A DNA stretch of 64,000 bases from Branchinecta lynchi (GCA_023053575.1 JAKZAP010000008.1:2753001-2817000), one strand, 5' to 3'. Positions 19,365-30,878 are shown, counted from the stretch's first letter. Numbers and translations are program-made. Notes: a model not told the origin generated them from the sequence alone.

Positions 19365-21220
19365 TTAAACCAAACGAAAAGCCATGGGTCACTCCAGAAA
19401 TTAAAGAGATGATAGCGGAGAGAGATAGAATATTTGCATACTGCGGAAACGACGCTGAGTACAAAGTTTTCCGGAATCGTGTAGCTAATGCGGTGAAGAA
19501 AGCGAGAAAAGAATACGGGTCTAAAATAACAGCGAAGCTCCTTACAACTGAGCCAAGGAAGTTCCACAAAGTCGTACAGAGTTTGCTTGGAAAAGAGAAA
19601 AAGAAAGTGGAAGTTTGCGACGAGAAGGGTGACAAACTCTCAGCTGACAGAATAAACGAGCACTTCGCTTCTATCTGCAGGAAGTATCCGCCCCTAGCCT
19701 CACTACCTCCCCTCCCCCCAGCCGCTGAAATCCCAACCATCGAAGAACACCTGGTTTTCAAAGAGCTTAAAAAAATCAACCCACGCAAATCCGCCTACCC
19801 AAACGAATTACCACCACGAATAATTCGTGAATGCGCACTTGAACTCTGCACCCCACTTACTGCTTTGCTCACTCAGTCAGCTTGTGAAGGCATCTTTCCC
19901 GATGTCTTCAAGAAAGCAGTAGTGACCCCTATACCAAAGAAACCACAACCAAACGGCCTTAACGACCTTCGCCCAATCTCACAAACATCTGCGTTCGCGA
20001 AGATATTCGAATCCTTTATTCTGAGATGGTTGATGGCTGACATCGGTAACAAGCTCGATGACAGGCAGTTCGGATTTCGTCCGGGCTACAGCACGGTTCA
20101 CTACTTAGTACGACTCCTAGACATGACTTTAAAACACCTAGAACTACCAGGCAGTTTTGTGGATTGCCTAATAGGTGATTTTGTCAAGGCCTTTGACTAC
20201 CTTTGTCACAACGTCGTTATAGGAGAGGCAGAGCTGATGGGAGCCAGACAAATTGTCCTTAGGTTGGTCGCCAGCTACCTTCACCAGAGACTCCAATGTG
20301 TGCTGCTGGAGGATGGCGAAATCTCAGATTTTCTTCCGATTACATGTGGAGCCCCTCAAGGCGGTAAACTTGGGCCTTCTTGCTTCACAATCGTAATCAA
20401 CTCCTTGATCATAAAGATCACGGAAAGGCTTAAGTTTGCAGACGATTTGACCCTTCCCATCCTCCGGTCAATAAATGACGTACCTGATAAATGCCCTGTC
20501 AGAAAGGCATTTGAGACTCTTTGTAAGGAGGCTGAGCAACTGAAACTGACTGTCAGCTCAGAAAAGAGCACACTCATCAGATTTAACTTCCTGAAACAAG
20601 ATGCACCTGCTACAGATTATGTCCTTAGTTCGAGCAAAACCATCAAGATCCTGGGACTTCATCTGGACGAGAACCTAAGCATGGAGACACATGTGTCAAA
20701 AATAGTCTCGAAAACATCATACCTACTCAAGTTCTTCGCTAAACTACGAAGGTTCGCCATCCCCAAGGACACAATGGTAACATGTTATAAAACATACATT
20801 AGACCTGCCACCGAGTACGCCTGCGCAGTTTGGCATCCGATGATAACACAGAACCAGAGTTCTAGGCTAGAATCCCTACAAAAACGAGCATGCAAGATGA
20901 TCCTCGGACTGTCGTATGTGACGTACGAGGATAGCGTCGAGAAACTTAAAATCCCAACACTTTCGAAGAGACGTCACGATCTAACCATGGCATTTGGCAC
21001 GAAATGTCTTAGATCAGAACACCATCGTGACATCCTACCCGAATTCTCCCCCCTCCCGAACTATCGAACACGGCGTGCCGAAAAACTTAAGGGACTCGAT
21101 CCACTCCTCCAACCACCACCGACAAAATCAAGTCAACGCTACACAAAGTCGTTCGTGCCATATTTCATCCGTCATCACAACCTGAAAATAGAAGGAAAAG
21201 AAGACAATGAAGAGTTTTGA
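19352..21220 (+). CDS. LINE ORF2 part 2: reverse transcriptase
   Basis: The open frame from 19352 runs directly on from the endonuclease tail in the next -1 frame; its first ATG is 19409. Counting from that ATG, motif A is GDFVKAFD (Asp257), motif B is GAPQGGKLGPSCF, and the catalytic pair is in KFADDLT (Asp345, Asp346). Other typical blocks are LRPISQTS, QFGFRPGYSTVH, KILGLHLDENLSMETHV and the thumb/C-terminal YKTYIRPATEYACAVW. The C terminus ends in a basic stretch with RYTKSFVPYFI. These features fit the CR1/L2/jockey branch. There is no RNase H domain. The domain itself is undamaged, but the link to the endonuclease is broken. Confidence 0.9.
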   Translation, partial: KTKLIKPNEKPWVTPEIKEMIAERDRIFAYCGNDAEYKVFRNRVANAVKKARKEYGSKITAKLLTTEPRKFHKVVQSLLGKEKKKVEVCDEKGDKLSADRINEHFASICRKYPPLASLPPLPPAAEIPTIEEHLVFKELKKINPRKSAYPNELPPRIIRECALELCTPLTALLTQSACEGIFPDVFKKAVVTPIPKKPQPNGLNDLRPISQTSAFAKIFESFILRWLMADIGNKLDDRQFGFRPGYSTVHYLVRLLDMTLKHLELPGSFVDCLIGDFVKAFDYLCHNVVIGEAELMGARQIVLRLVASYLHQRLQCVLLEDGEISDFLPITCGAPQGGKLGPSCFTIVINSLIIKITERLKFADDLTLPILRSINDVPDKCPVRKAFETLCKEAEQLKLTVSSEKSTLIRFNFLKQDAPATDYVLSSSKTIKILGLHLDENLSMETHVSKIVSKTSYLLKFFAKLRRFAIPKDTMVTCYKTYIRPATEYACAVWHPMITQNQSSRLESLQKRACKMILGLSYVTYEDSVEKLKIPTLSKRRHDLTMAFGTKCLRSEHHRDILPEFSPLPNYRTRRAEKLKGLDPLLQPPPTKSSQRYTKSFVPYFIRHHNLKIEGKEDNEEF

Positions 21221-21360
21221 CAAAATGTGGATTAATTGTATATATTGAGTGTTTTATTTTGTGTATTTCATGACGCGCATAAATTGTTGACCTCCCAGGT
21301 TATTTTTTTCCTTGTGTAAAGATATTGGGCAAATAAAAATGATTCTGATTCTGATTCTGA

Positions 21361-22345
21361 TATTTTGGGCCAGTACATGGTCAATTTACTAGCTTGGACA
21401 AAGATAAAAGTGATGTTTCTTATTATACTTCGTAGATCTTTATTTTATGCATAAATCAGCTTCTATAATTCAGATTTGGATAGATTATTTGTTTTTGAAT
21501 GATCCCTGTAGCTATGTTATTTTATATAAGCTTATTGCATATTCTGGTATATTTTATAAAGCAAGTTAATCAAGCTTCACAACACTATTCCACAAAGAAA
21601 AACTTTTAATAGGCGCTTTAAGCCATGGAACTTCTGATGAAACACTAGAACAATCAGGTAAACTGCATCTGCGGCTTGACTTTGGTGACATCTAAAATAT
21701 ATCCTTTTCTATCAAGCATTGCTGGGAGTTTTTAAATTTCCTGCCACGATATCCCAGCTCCTAAGATTTGGATCGCCGAAATGCCAGAGAGGCAAAGACA
21801 CTTATAGTGACACTTATGATGAATTATTTTTGAACTTCGATTCCGTATTTTTATGACATGTATTTTAAACCGTGAATTGTATAATAGTAGTGACACTTAT
21901 GACGAATTATTTTTTGAACTTGTCATTGTAATTCGCGTTCGTATTCTAATGAATTGTATTTTAAGCCGTGAATTGTATATGTAAATCATAGGTTACCATT
22001 GTAAATATATCCCTTGGTTGATCTTTTTATTTGTAATTTATTTATTTATTTATTTCAAAATATAGTCAACTGGGGCTGCTACATAACAACTCATTTATAT
22101 GATCCTCCAACAAACAAAGTACTCAATCAGAATGGGTCAACCCACTCGAATCAGGATGGGTCAAACCCCCAGTAATGGCATGAATGTCCAGCACTATTTT
22201 TTGTCTGTAAAAGATATCTATGGATAAATAAACCGAATTGTAATTGTAACAAGGGATTATAAGAAAACGGCCGATTTTCGTAGCGCCTGTGAAGGATTTA
22301 ATACAAAGTAAAGCATTAGAAGTGTCCATTGTGCTTTAAGGGGTG
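21361..22345 (+). repeat. repeat R1 copy 1, right part, with a second insertion
   Basis: 21361-21799 and 22251-22345 align with 23281-23838 (for example GGGCCAGTACATG, GATCTTTATTTTATGCATAA, AACGGCCGATTTTCGTAGCG). The stretch between them is absent from the second copy. Confidence 0.85.
21800..22250 (+). mobile_element. 5'-truncated retroelement 3' end
   Basis: Inserted between AAAGAC and AAGGGAT of R1, which are adjacent in the other copy. It contains an imperfect internal duplication (GACACTTATGAYGAATTATTTT twice). It ends AATAAACCG then AATTGTAATTGT, that is, a polyadenylation-like signal plus a short tandem tail as in the LINE nearby. No coding part is left. Confidence 0.65.
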
Positions 22346-22453
22346 TGCAACATCCACGACGCACCAGTGCTAGCTGCTGATCGCACCAGATGGAGGAGGC
22401 TGACAACTCTCATCGGTGAGCGACGCCCGGCAGGAGACATAGTCAAGTCAAAG

Positions 22454-22925
22454 TCTTAAAGTGCGCATGTTAAGCGCAAAGTGCTTAAAACAATTTGGCC
22501 CTTCAAGGCCCCTGCTCATTCGTGTCTGAAGGGTTTTGCTTGCAGATGAATTCTTACCGTGAATCTTGACAGCAAAGTGAAAAATACTTTTGACTTAAAC
22601 ATACACTTTCGTGATCCCCAAGGGCCCATGATCATTTGTGCCTGGAGAGTTTTGCTCACAGCTGAATTTTTAGCGTGCATCTTAACAGCAAAGTGAAAAA
22701 TACTTCTTACTTAAATATACACTTTCATGATCCCCAAGGGCCCATGATCATTTGTGCCTCAAGGGTTTTGTTTACAGATGAATTCGTAGCCCTCTTAAAG
22801 TGGGCACATTAGTGCAAAAACACCCCATCAAAATCCAGACCATTCATGTTCATAATCTTCCAAGGGCCCATGAAAATGTGTGCCTCAAGGGCTTTGATTA
22901 TAGGTGAATCCTAGCTCCCTTAAAG
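22454..22925 (+). repeat. family III tandem repeat, about 118-bp unit, four units
   Basis: Units contain GATCCCCAAGGGCCCATGATC, TTTGTGCCTCAAGGGTTTTG and ACAGCAAAGTGAAAAATACT. The same monomer occurs at 49140-49330 and 62525-63010. In those two places it is followed by a CAAGTGCCATAT terminus, so it seems to be the core of another element of the family I type. Confidence 0.8.
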
Positions 22926-23159
22926 TTTAACAGAATATGCTGAGATACGACTAGGTTCCCTGTATTTAACATACAGAGACCATGCAATGGTGAGGTATTA
23001 CACTGTTTGTTTACATAACACCTTAAATCTACATTATGAAGAACTGGAGCGGATCCTGTTCGATGCCCTCGTTGTTCGGTTTATGCGCGTAACGGGTGAG
23101 ACTCGTCCTTCATCATTCTGGTAGGTTCCAGGATTGTCGTCGGAGAGATGCATAAAATA
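22926..23159. other. no recognised feature
   Basis: Spacer between the family III array and R1 copy 2. Confidence 0.4.
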
Positions 23160-23838
23160 CTTAAAGTTCAATGGGCACACCAAACTACCCCAATCCCACT
23201 CTGTAACAACTTAGGAACAATGCTTACCCACTAGATCAGCAGCTTTTTCAAAAGTTTCCTCTCTGTGATATTTCAAAGCGAAATTTATGGGCCAGTACAT
23301 GCTCAATTTACTAGCTTGGACAAAGATAAAAGTGATGTTTGTTATAATGCTTAGTAGATCTTTATTTTATGCATAAATCAGCTTGTATAATTCAGATTTG
23401 AATAGGTTATTTATTTTTGAGTGATTTTTGTAGCTATATTTTTTTTTATAAGCTTATTGCATATTCTGGTACATTTTATAAAGCAATCTAATCAAGCTTC
23501 ACAGCACTATTCCGCAAAGAAAAACTTTTAATACGCACTTTAAGGCATGGAACTTCTGATAAAACACTAGAACACTCAGGTAAACTGCATCTACGGCTTG
23601 ACTTTGGTGACATCTCAAATATATCCTTTTCTATCAAGCATTGCTGGGAGTTTTTGAATTTCCTGCCATCAAATGCCAGCTCCTAAGATTTGGGTCGCCG
23701 AAATGCCAGAGAGGTAAAGACAAGGGATAACAAGAAAACGGCCGATTTTCGTAGCGCCTTCTAAAGGAAGTCGGAAATGTCTATTTGTGAAGCATTTAAT
23801 ACAAAGTAAAGAATTAGAAGTGTCAATTGTGCTTTAAA
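23160..23838 (+). repeat. repeat R1 copy 2 (uninterrupted)
   Basis: About 680 bases. It carries TTTCAAAGCG directly followed by AAATTTATGGGCCAG, where copy 1 has the 5.3-kb LINE. It has GGTAAAGACAAGGGAT where copy 1 has the 450-base insertion. It therefore serves as the empty-site reference for both. Confidence 0.88.
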
Positions 23839-23998
23839 GGACCCCTCGCACTATTTACTCTTCAACTTACAGTATTTTAAAATATTTGAATACTTTAAAT
23901 CTAGGCTGTGCTTTTAACAACACATGGTTTTGGCTGTTGTAAGCCTTTTCCGAGACCCATTGACTTATGGTGAAAACGTGGAAACAATTTACATACCT
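23839..23998 (+). repeat. interspersed repeat pair, about 160 bp
   Basis: Shares GGCTGTTGTAAGCCTT, GACCCATTGACTT and flanking text with 44505-44665. The identity is unknown. Confidence 0.6.
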
Positions 23999-24000
23999 GG

Positions 24001-24946
24001 TTTTTGGGTTCTCTAAACGTAAGTGGAGGGATACCTATGACATCGCAAAAGTTGTCCGTCTGTCTCTCTGTCTGTGATCACGATGCATCTCGAAGGGAAT
24101 GAGATATTTAGATGACACCTGGTGTAAGGATTATTTGGGTCAAGGAAGAGGTCAAATTTTTAGATGGGCTATGTAGCCCTACATTTAGGGGTGGGAGAGG
24201 GGGTTCAAATTTAGGGGCAAACAAAATATTTTTAAACAGCTGATGAGATAGTCGATCAAGGGGTAAGAAGACAAACTGAACACAAATATGTAAACCATTT
24301 TCTCGCCGGACAAGTAGTTCGCACGGAATCCTGCCAAAACTTTGTTAAAAGTAAAAGTTTTATTTGAAGCTGATTATATGTTTGATTTAGGGGTAAAAAA
24401 ACATGCTGAACAAGAATATGAAAACCATTTTCTCGCCGGACAAGTATCTCGCCCAGAATCCGTCCACTACCGGAAAATTTGTTAAAAGCAAAGGTTGTGT
24501 TTGTATTTGATTAGACGTTCGATTCAATGGTAAGAAGAGACGCTGAATCCATATATGATACTCCTTTTTTACCCGGACATATAGTTAACCCAGAATCCGG
24601 CTGAAACCGAGAAATTTTTTATAAGTTAAATTTTATATGAAGTTGATTAGATGTTCGATATAGGGGTAAGGAGATATACTGAATTGGTTTTTGAGCTTTA
24701 TTTTTTCGCCGGACAGGTAGTTCCAGAATTCCGCCGAAACCGGAAAATTGCCAGAAGTAAGGCATGAAGTTTCGATGGGTTACGTCAAAATAGATATGAC
24801 TTGTAGGGGTAAACACACACAACTTGGTTTCAAGTTTCAAGGTTTCAACCCCCACTATATAAGCCTTGAGATTTTAAAAATAAAAGTATTAAACTGTCTG
24901 AATCAGATATTAAGTTTTTGGGATCGCATCTAAACCTTTGGTCTTG
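24001..24946 (+). mobile_element. family II tandem-core element, complete
   Basis: The 5' end TTTTTGGGTTCTCTAAACG is a mutated version of the GGGATCCCAAAA palindrome. Then come ACGTAAGTGGAGGGATACC, GTCCGTCTGTC, and about five core units of some 130 bases with CCGGACAAGTA and GGAATCCGGC. The 3' end is TTTTTGGGATCGCATC then AAACCTTTGGTCTTG. Confidence 0.82.
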
Positions 24947-25151
24947 TTCTGATGGAAAAAAACTTCTCGCAGACAACCATCGACAGCGTGATACACATCG
25001 AAGGTAGCAAAAGACGGCAAGTGAGAAAATCGTCGTGGTTTTGTTAGAGGGCTTAGAATGTACCGTGCGAATTTGGGGTATCCGGGTTTAGACATATATG
25101 GAGTGATTATGGAAGTATAATAGGTTGCGTTAACATTATAGGTAAAAATGT

Positions 25152-25530
25152 CCTTTAAGGTTTAGCTGAAATCCCAACTTATTTTTGCAGCTTGTATTTG
25201 AACATACTGAATTATTTTGACTCTGTTCAGTGTTTTTTTTTCACCCTAGGGTCTCATGACGTTGAGAATATGAACAGCGCCCCGACAAGACCAAATTCAC
25301 AGTACCGCTCAATTTGAATTATATTGAGAACGTGCTTTCTCCTTCTGTAAACTCGTGAAAGACAGAAAATCAGAGACACTACTAAATGTCCGGCTGCTAA
25401 ATAAGTTCAGAAGAGTCACAGAATTAGCAGCCTAGCTTTATTGATTTACGGCCGGCAATTTGGGGCTGTTGTTTCTCCTAGCTCCTAATTAGATTTTCGT
25501 ATGTCTGCCCTTTTCGGTGAAACTTTAAAT
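25152..25530 (+). mobile_element. family E MITE, diverged
   Basis: Left end CTTTAAGGTTTAGCTGAAAT; right end CCCTTTTCGGTGAAACTTTAAA. It shares the ACTTATTTTTG lead with its siblings. No coding region. Confidence 0.6.
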
Positions 25531-25649
25531 ATCCTCGACAAAAGATGATGCAAACTATTTAACAAGACTGTTTCTTCGACGGAAGAGTTGCTCAGAAACT
25601 AATTAACCCTATTTGGATAAAACTAAACAGTGACCAGAGCGATCGAATC

Positions 25650-26758
25650 TTCGACTCAAGTGCAGTAAACCGATAGCTTTTCCGTCGGTCCGTCTCTCAG
25701 TGGGGTAAACGCGAGTTATAGCACTTCCAGATGGGCTAGGACGATGAAACTCGTCAGGCGGACCGAAGCATATTGACCTGGAAATGGTGAATTTCCGGCA
25801 TCCGACCATCTAGGTAGAGTGTAAGAAAGGGAGAATCCGGAATCTTGTGAGACGCTTAATTTTCGAACGAGTTATCGGATTTGGGTTAAACGTGACAATC
25901 GATAAGAACACACACTCGAGATGTTCCGTTTCATGTCTGATTGGATCCGGAAAAGTGAGGGGGGAGTAGGGGGACTACCGGAAATTTTGTGGCACGGTTG
26001 GAGTCGAGGAATCCGGACATGGTTTGCCGGGAAGAACTAATCCCTGGCTACACCCTTTATAGAACCAGATCGGGTCGGGGCAGTGTGGTGGGAGTTGGTG
26101 GGGGTCCCGAAAATTTTTGTAGAATGTGGTCTAGGATGCTTCCAACCACGCTAGGATTATAACTTATCGCGTAGTAGGGATATGATCAAATTGACATGGC
26201 ATTTCTCGAATCCGACTAACCAGGGAGGAATGGAGGGAGGTGGTATACGGAATCTTGTGGCGTCCATAGCTTTTGAAAGTCCAATCTGGATGAAATTTGG
26301 TAGTTGTCAAGGACGCATGTCCTAGATGTCTCAGGTCTGCACGGAATCTGGCAACTTTGGGGGTGGGGGGTGGGTTAGGGTTGGAACCTGAAGTTTGTGG
26401 CACGCGAGCTTGGGTACTTGCAGATTGGCTAGGACGATGAAACTTGTCAGGCTGACCAAGGACCTCACCAGATTGACTTGTAGATTGTCACTTCGCTGAT
26501 CCGACCATCCAGGGGAGAGTGGAGGGAGGTGGAATCCGGAGGCGACCACTGTCGAGGGATTTCTAGTGGGGGGGGGGGGTCCTAAAAATCTGGTGGGATA
26601 TTTAGGGCGATGAGATGCTGACGCGACTTGGCTGCCATATGCTTTTGGGAGCTGGAGGAGGGTCTTAGAAGAGCCAGCAGACACAGACAGCGGGAACCTT
26701 TTTTTATGACATACATGCTGAATACCTTAGCCGATACCATATGAGCTATCAGCTCTTG
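25650..26758 (+). mobile_element. family I tandem-core element with 3' end
   Basis: A degenerate 5' end (GACTCAAGTGC then CCGTCGGTCCGTC) is followed by core units each having a GATGAAACTYG motif and GTGG/G-run blocks. The 3' terminus is CCATATGAGCTATCAGCTCTTG. The internal hairpin AGCT...AGCT is retained. Confidence 0.75.
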
Positions 26759-27066
26759 TTCTAGTTTGAGCCCGAAGTGGTCTCTTGCCAAGAAGGGCGG
26801 AAATATCGCTGGAATAGATCCTTACTGACTTATTTGGTGATTACAGTCAAAATATGATTTGCAGTTAGCTTGATCTGAATGAATGCTTAAGAATTAACCC
26901 GTTTGCGCATTCTGTTAAGACAATTTGTTATATTCTTTTTTGTATTGTTCTCTTCTTGTATTGATGTCCGACGAAAAACGTCCTCTTTGTCCTGGCCACG
27001 AAGGCCCTTAAAAGAAGCCATAGTCGAAGATGCCTGAAAATAATCGTAGACCACATCTTGTAACAC

Positions 27067-28822
27067 TAGTTGCGTTTTTGCAGATACCATGGTATCTGAT
27101 ACCACGGTCTAAAGTCATTTTTGCAGTTATCCTGGTATCTGGTACCACGGTCGAAAGGCTTTTTATGGCACTTGCCCTTCGGCCAAGTGCCATATAGCTA
27201 TCGCAATTTCTGTCCGTCCGTCGGTCTGTCGGTCTGTCCAGGTTTTGCTAGTTCGGGCACTTCCACATAAGCTAGGACGATAAAACTTGGCAGGCGTATC
27301 AGGGACCCCAAATGATTAAGTTCGAAATAGTCACTTCCCCCATCCGAGCACCGTGGGGGGAGTAGAGGGAGGGGTAATCCGGAATCTTGAGGTATTTATA
27401 ACTTTTGAACGGGTGATCGGATCTCGATGAAACTTGATATGGAAAGACCTCATGCCTCAGACACCCCCTTTAAAATCCGGACGGGATCCAGTGACTTTCT
27501 TTTTTGGGGGGGGGGGGCACGAGGGGGAACCGGAAATCTTGGGAAACGCTATGAGTGGAGGGATAGAGATGAAACTTGGTGGGAAGACACCTAACAAACA
27601 CTAGATACATCATTGACATAATCGAGCCGATTCGGATACTGTGGGGGGAGTGGAGGGAGGGGGAATCCGGAATCTTGAGGTATTTATAACTTTTGAACGG
27701 GTGATCGGATCTCGATGGAACTTGATATTTGGAAAGACCTCATGCCTCAGACGACCCACTTCAAATCCGGACCGTTCCGGTGACTTTTGGGGGGAGCTGG
27801 AGGGGGCAACCGGAAATCGCTATGAGTGGAAGGATCGAGATGAAATTTGGTGGGAAGACACCTAGCAAACACTAGATAAATAATTGACATAACCGAGCCT
27901 ATTCGGACACTGTGGGGATTGGAGGGAGGGGGAATCCGGAATCTTGAGGTATTTATAACTTTTGAACGGGTGATCGGATCTCGATGAAACTTGATATTTG
28001 GAAAGACCTCATGCCTCAGACGACCACTTCAAATCCGGACTGGATCCGGTGACTTTTGGGGGGAGCTGGAGGGGGCAACCGGAAATCTTGGGAAACGCTA
28101 TGAGTGGAGGGATCGAGATGAAACTTGGTGGGAAGATACCTAGCAAACACTAGATACATCATTGACATGACCGAGCCGATTCGGGCACTGTCGAGGGAGG
28201 GGAGGGAGGGGGAATCCTTGAGGTATATATAACTTTTGAACGGGTGACCGGATCTCGATGAAACTTGATATTCGGAAAGACCTCATGCCTCAGACGACCC
28301 ACTTAAAATCCGAACCGGATCCGGTGACTTTTGGGGGGAGCTGGAGTGGGCAACCAGAAATATTGGAAAACGCTATTAGTGGAGGGATCGAGATGAAACT
28401 TAGTGGGAAGACACCTAGCAAACACTAAATATATCATTGACATAACCGAGCCGTGCCTACTCGTAACAAGTGCCATATGAGCTCGTAGCTCTTGTTTTTT
28501 GTAGTTATCGTGGTATCTGGCCAGTTAGCGTGGTATCTGATATTCAGATACTACGGTCCGACCGTGGTAACTGGTCATGGTACCTGAAAAGTCATCACAC
28601 TTTCATCGAATTTTGTCAGATTGGCGAGAAAGAAGTTTACCACTTAGTGATTCGACTAATATCTGGTTTTTCTTTTGGGATGACTTTGAAAAGCGCTATT
28701 TCGGCAATTGTCGTTTTTGCAGAACAACCATATATCAGATACCACGGTAACTGCAAAAACGACTAATTGCAGATCCAGCTACCGTGGTAACAGATCCCAT
28801 GGTATCTGCAAAAACGCAACTA
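27067..28822 (+). mobile_element. MITE-B with a family I element nested inside
   Basis: The outer ends are perfect inverted repeats TAGTTGCGTTTTTGCAGA-TACCATGG and its complement ending CGCAACTA at 28822. Removing 27166-28494 leaves about 420 bases, with left and right parts matching the copy at 150-409. The family I insertion sits in a T-rich site (CTTTTTA at the left, TTTTTTG at the right). Confidence 0.85.
27166..28494 (+). mobile_element. family I element, complete, four core units
   Basis: The 5' palindrome GGCACTTG...CAAGTGCC is followed by GTCCGTCCGTCGGTCTGTCG. Four direct units of about 280 bases come next, each with TTTATAACTTTTGAACGGG and CAAACACTAGATA. The 3' end is AACAAGTGCCATATGAGC then TCGTAGCTCTTG. 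This is the clearest complete family member. Confidence 0.88.
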
Positions 28823-30009
28823 CTCTGTTAGGTCACATCCCAGTCGGGAATACTGGGAGGCGAGTTCCTTTTCCGTTGTTGTGGTGTTGACTTTTATTTG
28901 TCACGTAGCTTTCGCGCAAAGTTATTACCTCCGTATCCTAAGATAATGTAAATTTCCTATCGAAACCCCGTTGTCTCTCCGAATCTGGGGATGAGACTTC
29001 GTGCCTGAGGCGGGCTTGGGGGTAAATCACTTAGGGAAACGACGAGTCGCATTCGCAGTAAATTTCTTTCACGACTTTTCGGACTTTGTGGTATGGAGAT
29101 TTCCCGCTGTTTGTAGTCCCAGGGGAAGACGGGGGGGGGGGGGGGGGGGGGGTAAGGGGGGTATGCGAATATGTACGACCGGAGGAAAGGGTAGAGCCGC
29201 CACTGTGGTTTCTCACTAAGAAAAGAGGTGGTACGAGGTAAATCTGATTAAAGCACAAGTCATGGGCCAAGGATATCGTTTTCGAAAATACCATTATTTT
29301 CCGCGCGATACTCAGATTTTCTTGTTAGCGCGTCTCGACTCTATACAGCCTTCGTGCTCTCCGACGCGGCAGCTGGACGCAAAATATTTGAAAAATTACC
29401 GCGCGTTGTTTTAAGAGTGGGAAAACCCTGCAAAACAAAAGAAGTACAAAGGAGCAGATAGACCTGCCATGTCTTCCAGAATGAAAACATTAGTTTGAAG
29501 CTTCTGATATTCTTATGTGTGAAAAAGTTGTCGGCGGACCTGGGAGCTTTTGGCGAAGTTTGCGTTGTGTGACGGACAAAACTCGGCAGGGCGGGAGTAG
29601 CGCTAAAAAGCCGAGAGTTCAAAAACAAAAGATCGGCAAAAAGCGCGGGTTTCATAATCTTATAATTCCATTTGGGAGCTAGGGACAATAAAGAAGACAG
29701 GACAAGCAAGAGGGGTCCTTTAAGGCTTCTGGCTAGGAACTATGACAGGTGTGAACCACACTGTCAGAAGTTATCCTGGCACAAACTTGAAGTCGAAATT
29801 CAATTAACTTTCTTTGATTTTGAATTCACGAAACAGCTCCTTCTTTTGGAGGCATCTGCAGGTTCGGACCGCCATCTTCTCCATTGAAGGTGCGTTCCTC
29901 GTGGTAAACTTTTCAAATTATGAAAAGAAAACCAGGTGTCAGTACATTCACTATCAGCCATGAATTAGCAAAATATTCAAAGAGTGACAGATTACTATTA
30001 CAAGTATTT
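28823..30009. other. no gene; contains a run of 22 G
   Basis: A G run lies near 29131-29153. A 122-codon open frame exists on the - strand (29341-29709) but has no recognisable domain and no repeat partner. Confidence 0.45.
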
Positions 30010-30424
30010 ATAATACGCCCCTCATAATATTCCTCTCAGATTAGTTATTTTTTGTTCGCTAGGTGCGCTATCGTAAAGAAAACAATGACACGTTACTTCT
30101 TGGTGTACGTTTATCCAGATTTTTCAATTCCTCTTAGGCCTAACCATGTTTAAAACTATTTAAAATGCCTCTTCCCCTCTTTTTGCTCTACCCAACTCTC
30201 TTCTGTCAAGCGTCATCAGGTTTGTCATTTCTGGCTTCCGACTTCAGTGCTGAGTGCTCGCTGACTTTTCAACGGGGCTAATGCGCGACTCGATATGAAG
30301 CGAAAGCCTAATCGCTTATTCACCCGTCAGATAACTTTTTCCCAGGTCTCACGTATGATTGTTATTGTTCTCTAGCGCGTCTGGCGGCAATTCGTCATCG
30401 GATTTTATGAAGGACGTATAAGAA
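30010..30424 (-). mobile_element. MITE-A copy 2 (inverted)
   Basis: Reverse complement of the elements at 1324 and 63151, including CTCTTAGGCCTAACCATG and GCGGCAATTCGTCATCGG. The ends ATACGCCCCTCATAA and TTTATGAAGGACGTATAAGA are the terminal inverted repeats. Confidence 0.8.
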
Positions 30425-30878
30425 AAGCCTGGTTAGGGTTTTAGTTTTCTTAAGCGATCGTCCACTGTTAGCAGACATTCACATAAGCTTACCTCTACTG
30501 TCTATAAGACGTGATAAACATTTTACTTGTACATTCCACGTTTGAGCGCTTGCGCGCTTGTTCAAATTGTCTTGGGATAAGTCAGTGTTCGGATTGGGAA
30601 GTGTTCGTATTCCGCTCCATTAGCACTTCAGTGCAAGACTGGATGGCGATACAGGTTCTAATGAGTTTAGACTCTCGTATTCCGCACACGACAAAGCTTT
30701 CAGGGACGATTATACGGGATTGGAGTATTGCGGAAACGATCTTCATTGCGACAGTGTGAAATTGGAATCGATAGCTCGTCAAGACTGGGTTTGCATGACG
30801 TCGACTTTGCACCCGAGCCAGAGAATACTCTATATGACTAAGTCCAAAACACGCCAGCGATCCTCGGGAAGAAGGAGT
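30425..30878. other. mostly unrecognised; one short shared block
   Basis: 30508-30568 (GTGATAAACATTTT, CCACGTTTGAGCGCTTGCGC) recurs at 54781-54838. The rest has no partner in the window. Confidence 0.45.

Larger units (their letters stand above)
16038..21360 (+). mobile_element. full-length CR1/L2-type non-LTR retrotransposon (LINE)
   Basis: About 5.3 kb. A 5' UTR of some 620 bases contains a 21-bp tandem repeat. ORF1 is 16657-18387; ORF2 (endonuclease plus reverse transcriptase) is about 18174-21220; a short 3' UTR follows. The 3' end is AATAAA followed by three GATTCT units, the short tandem tail typical of the CR1 group. The borders are set by comparing R1 copy 1 with the uninterrupted copy at 23281. 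No clear target duplication is visible. The element lies in an IDH3B intron in the sense direction. One frame break in ORF2 makes this copy probably inactive. Confidence 0.9.

Noticed and set aside
29341..29709. 122-codon - strand frame as a possible gene
   Set aside because: No recognisable domain, no splice context and biased composition; not enough to call it.
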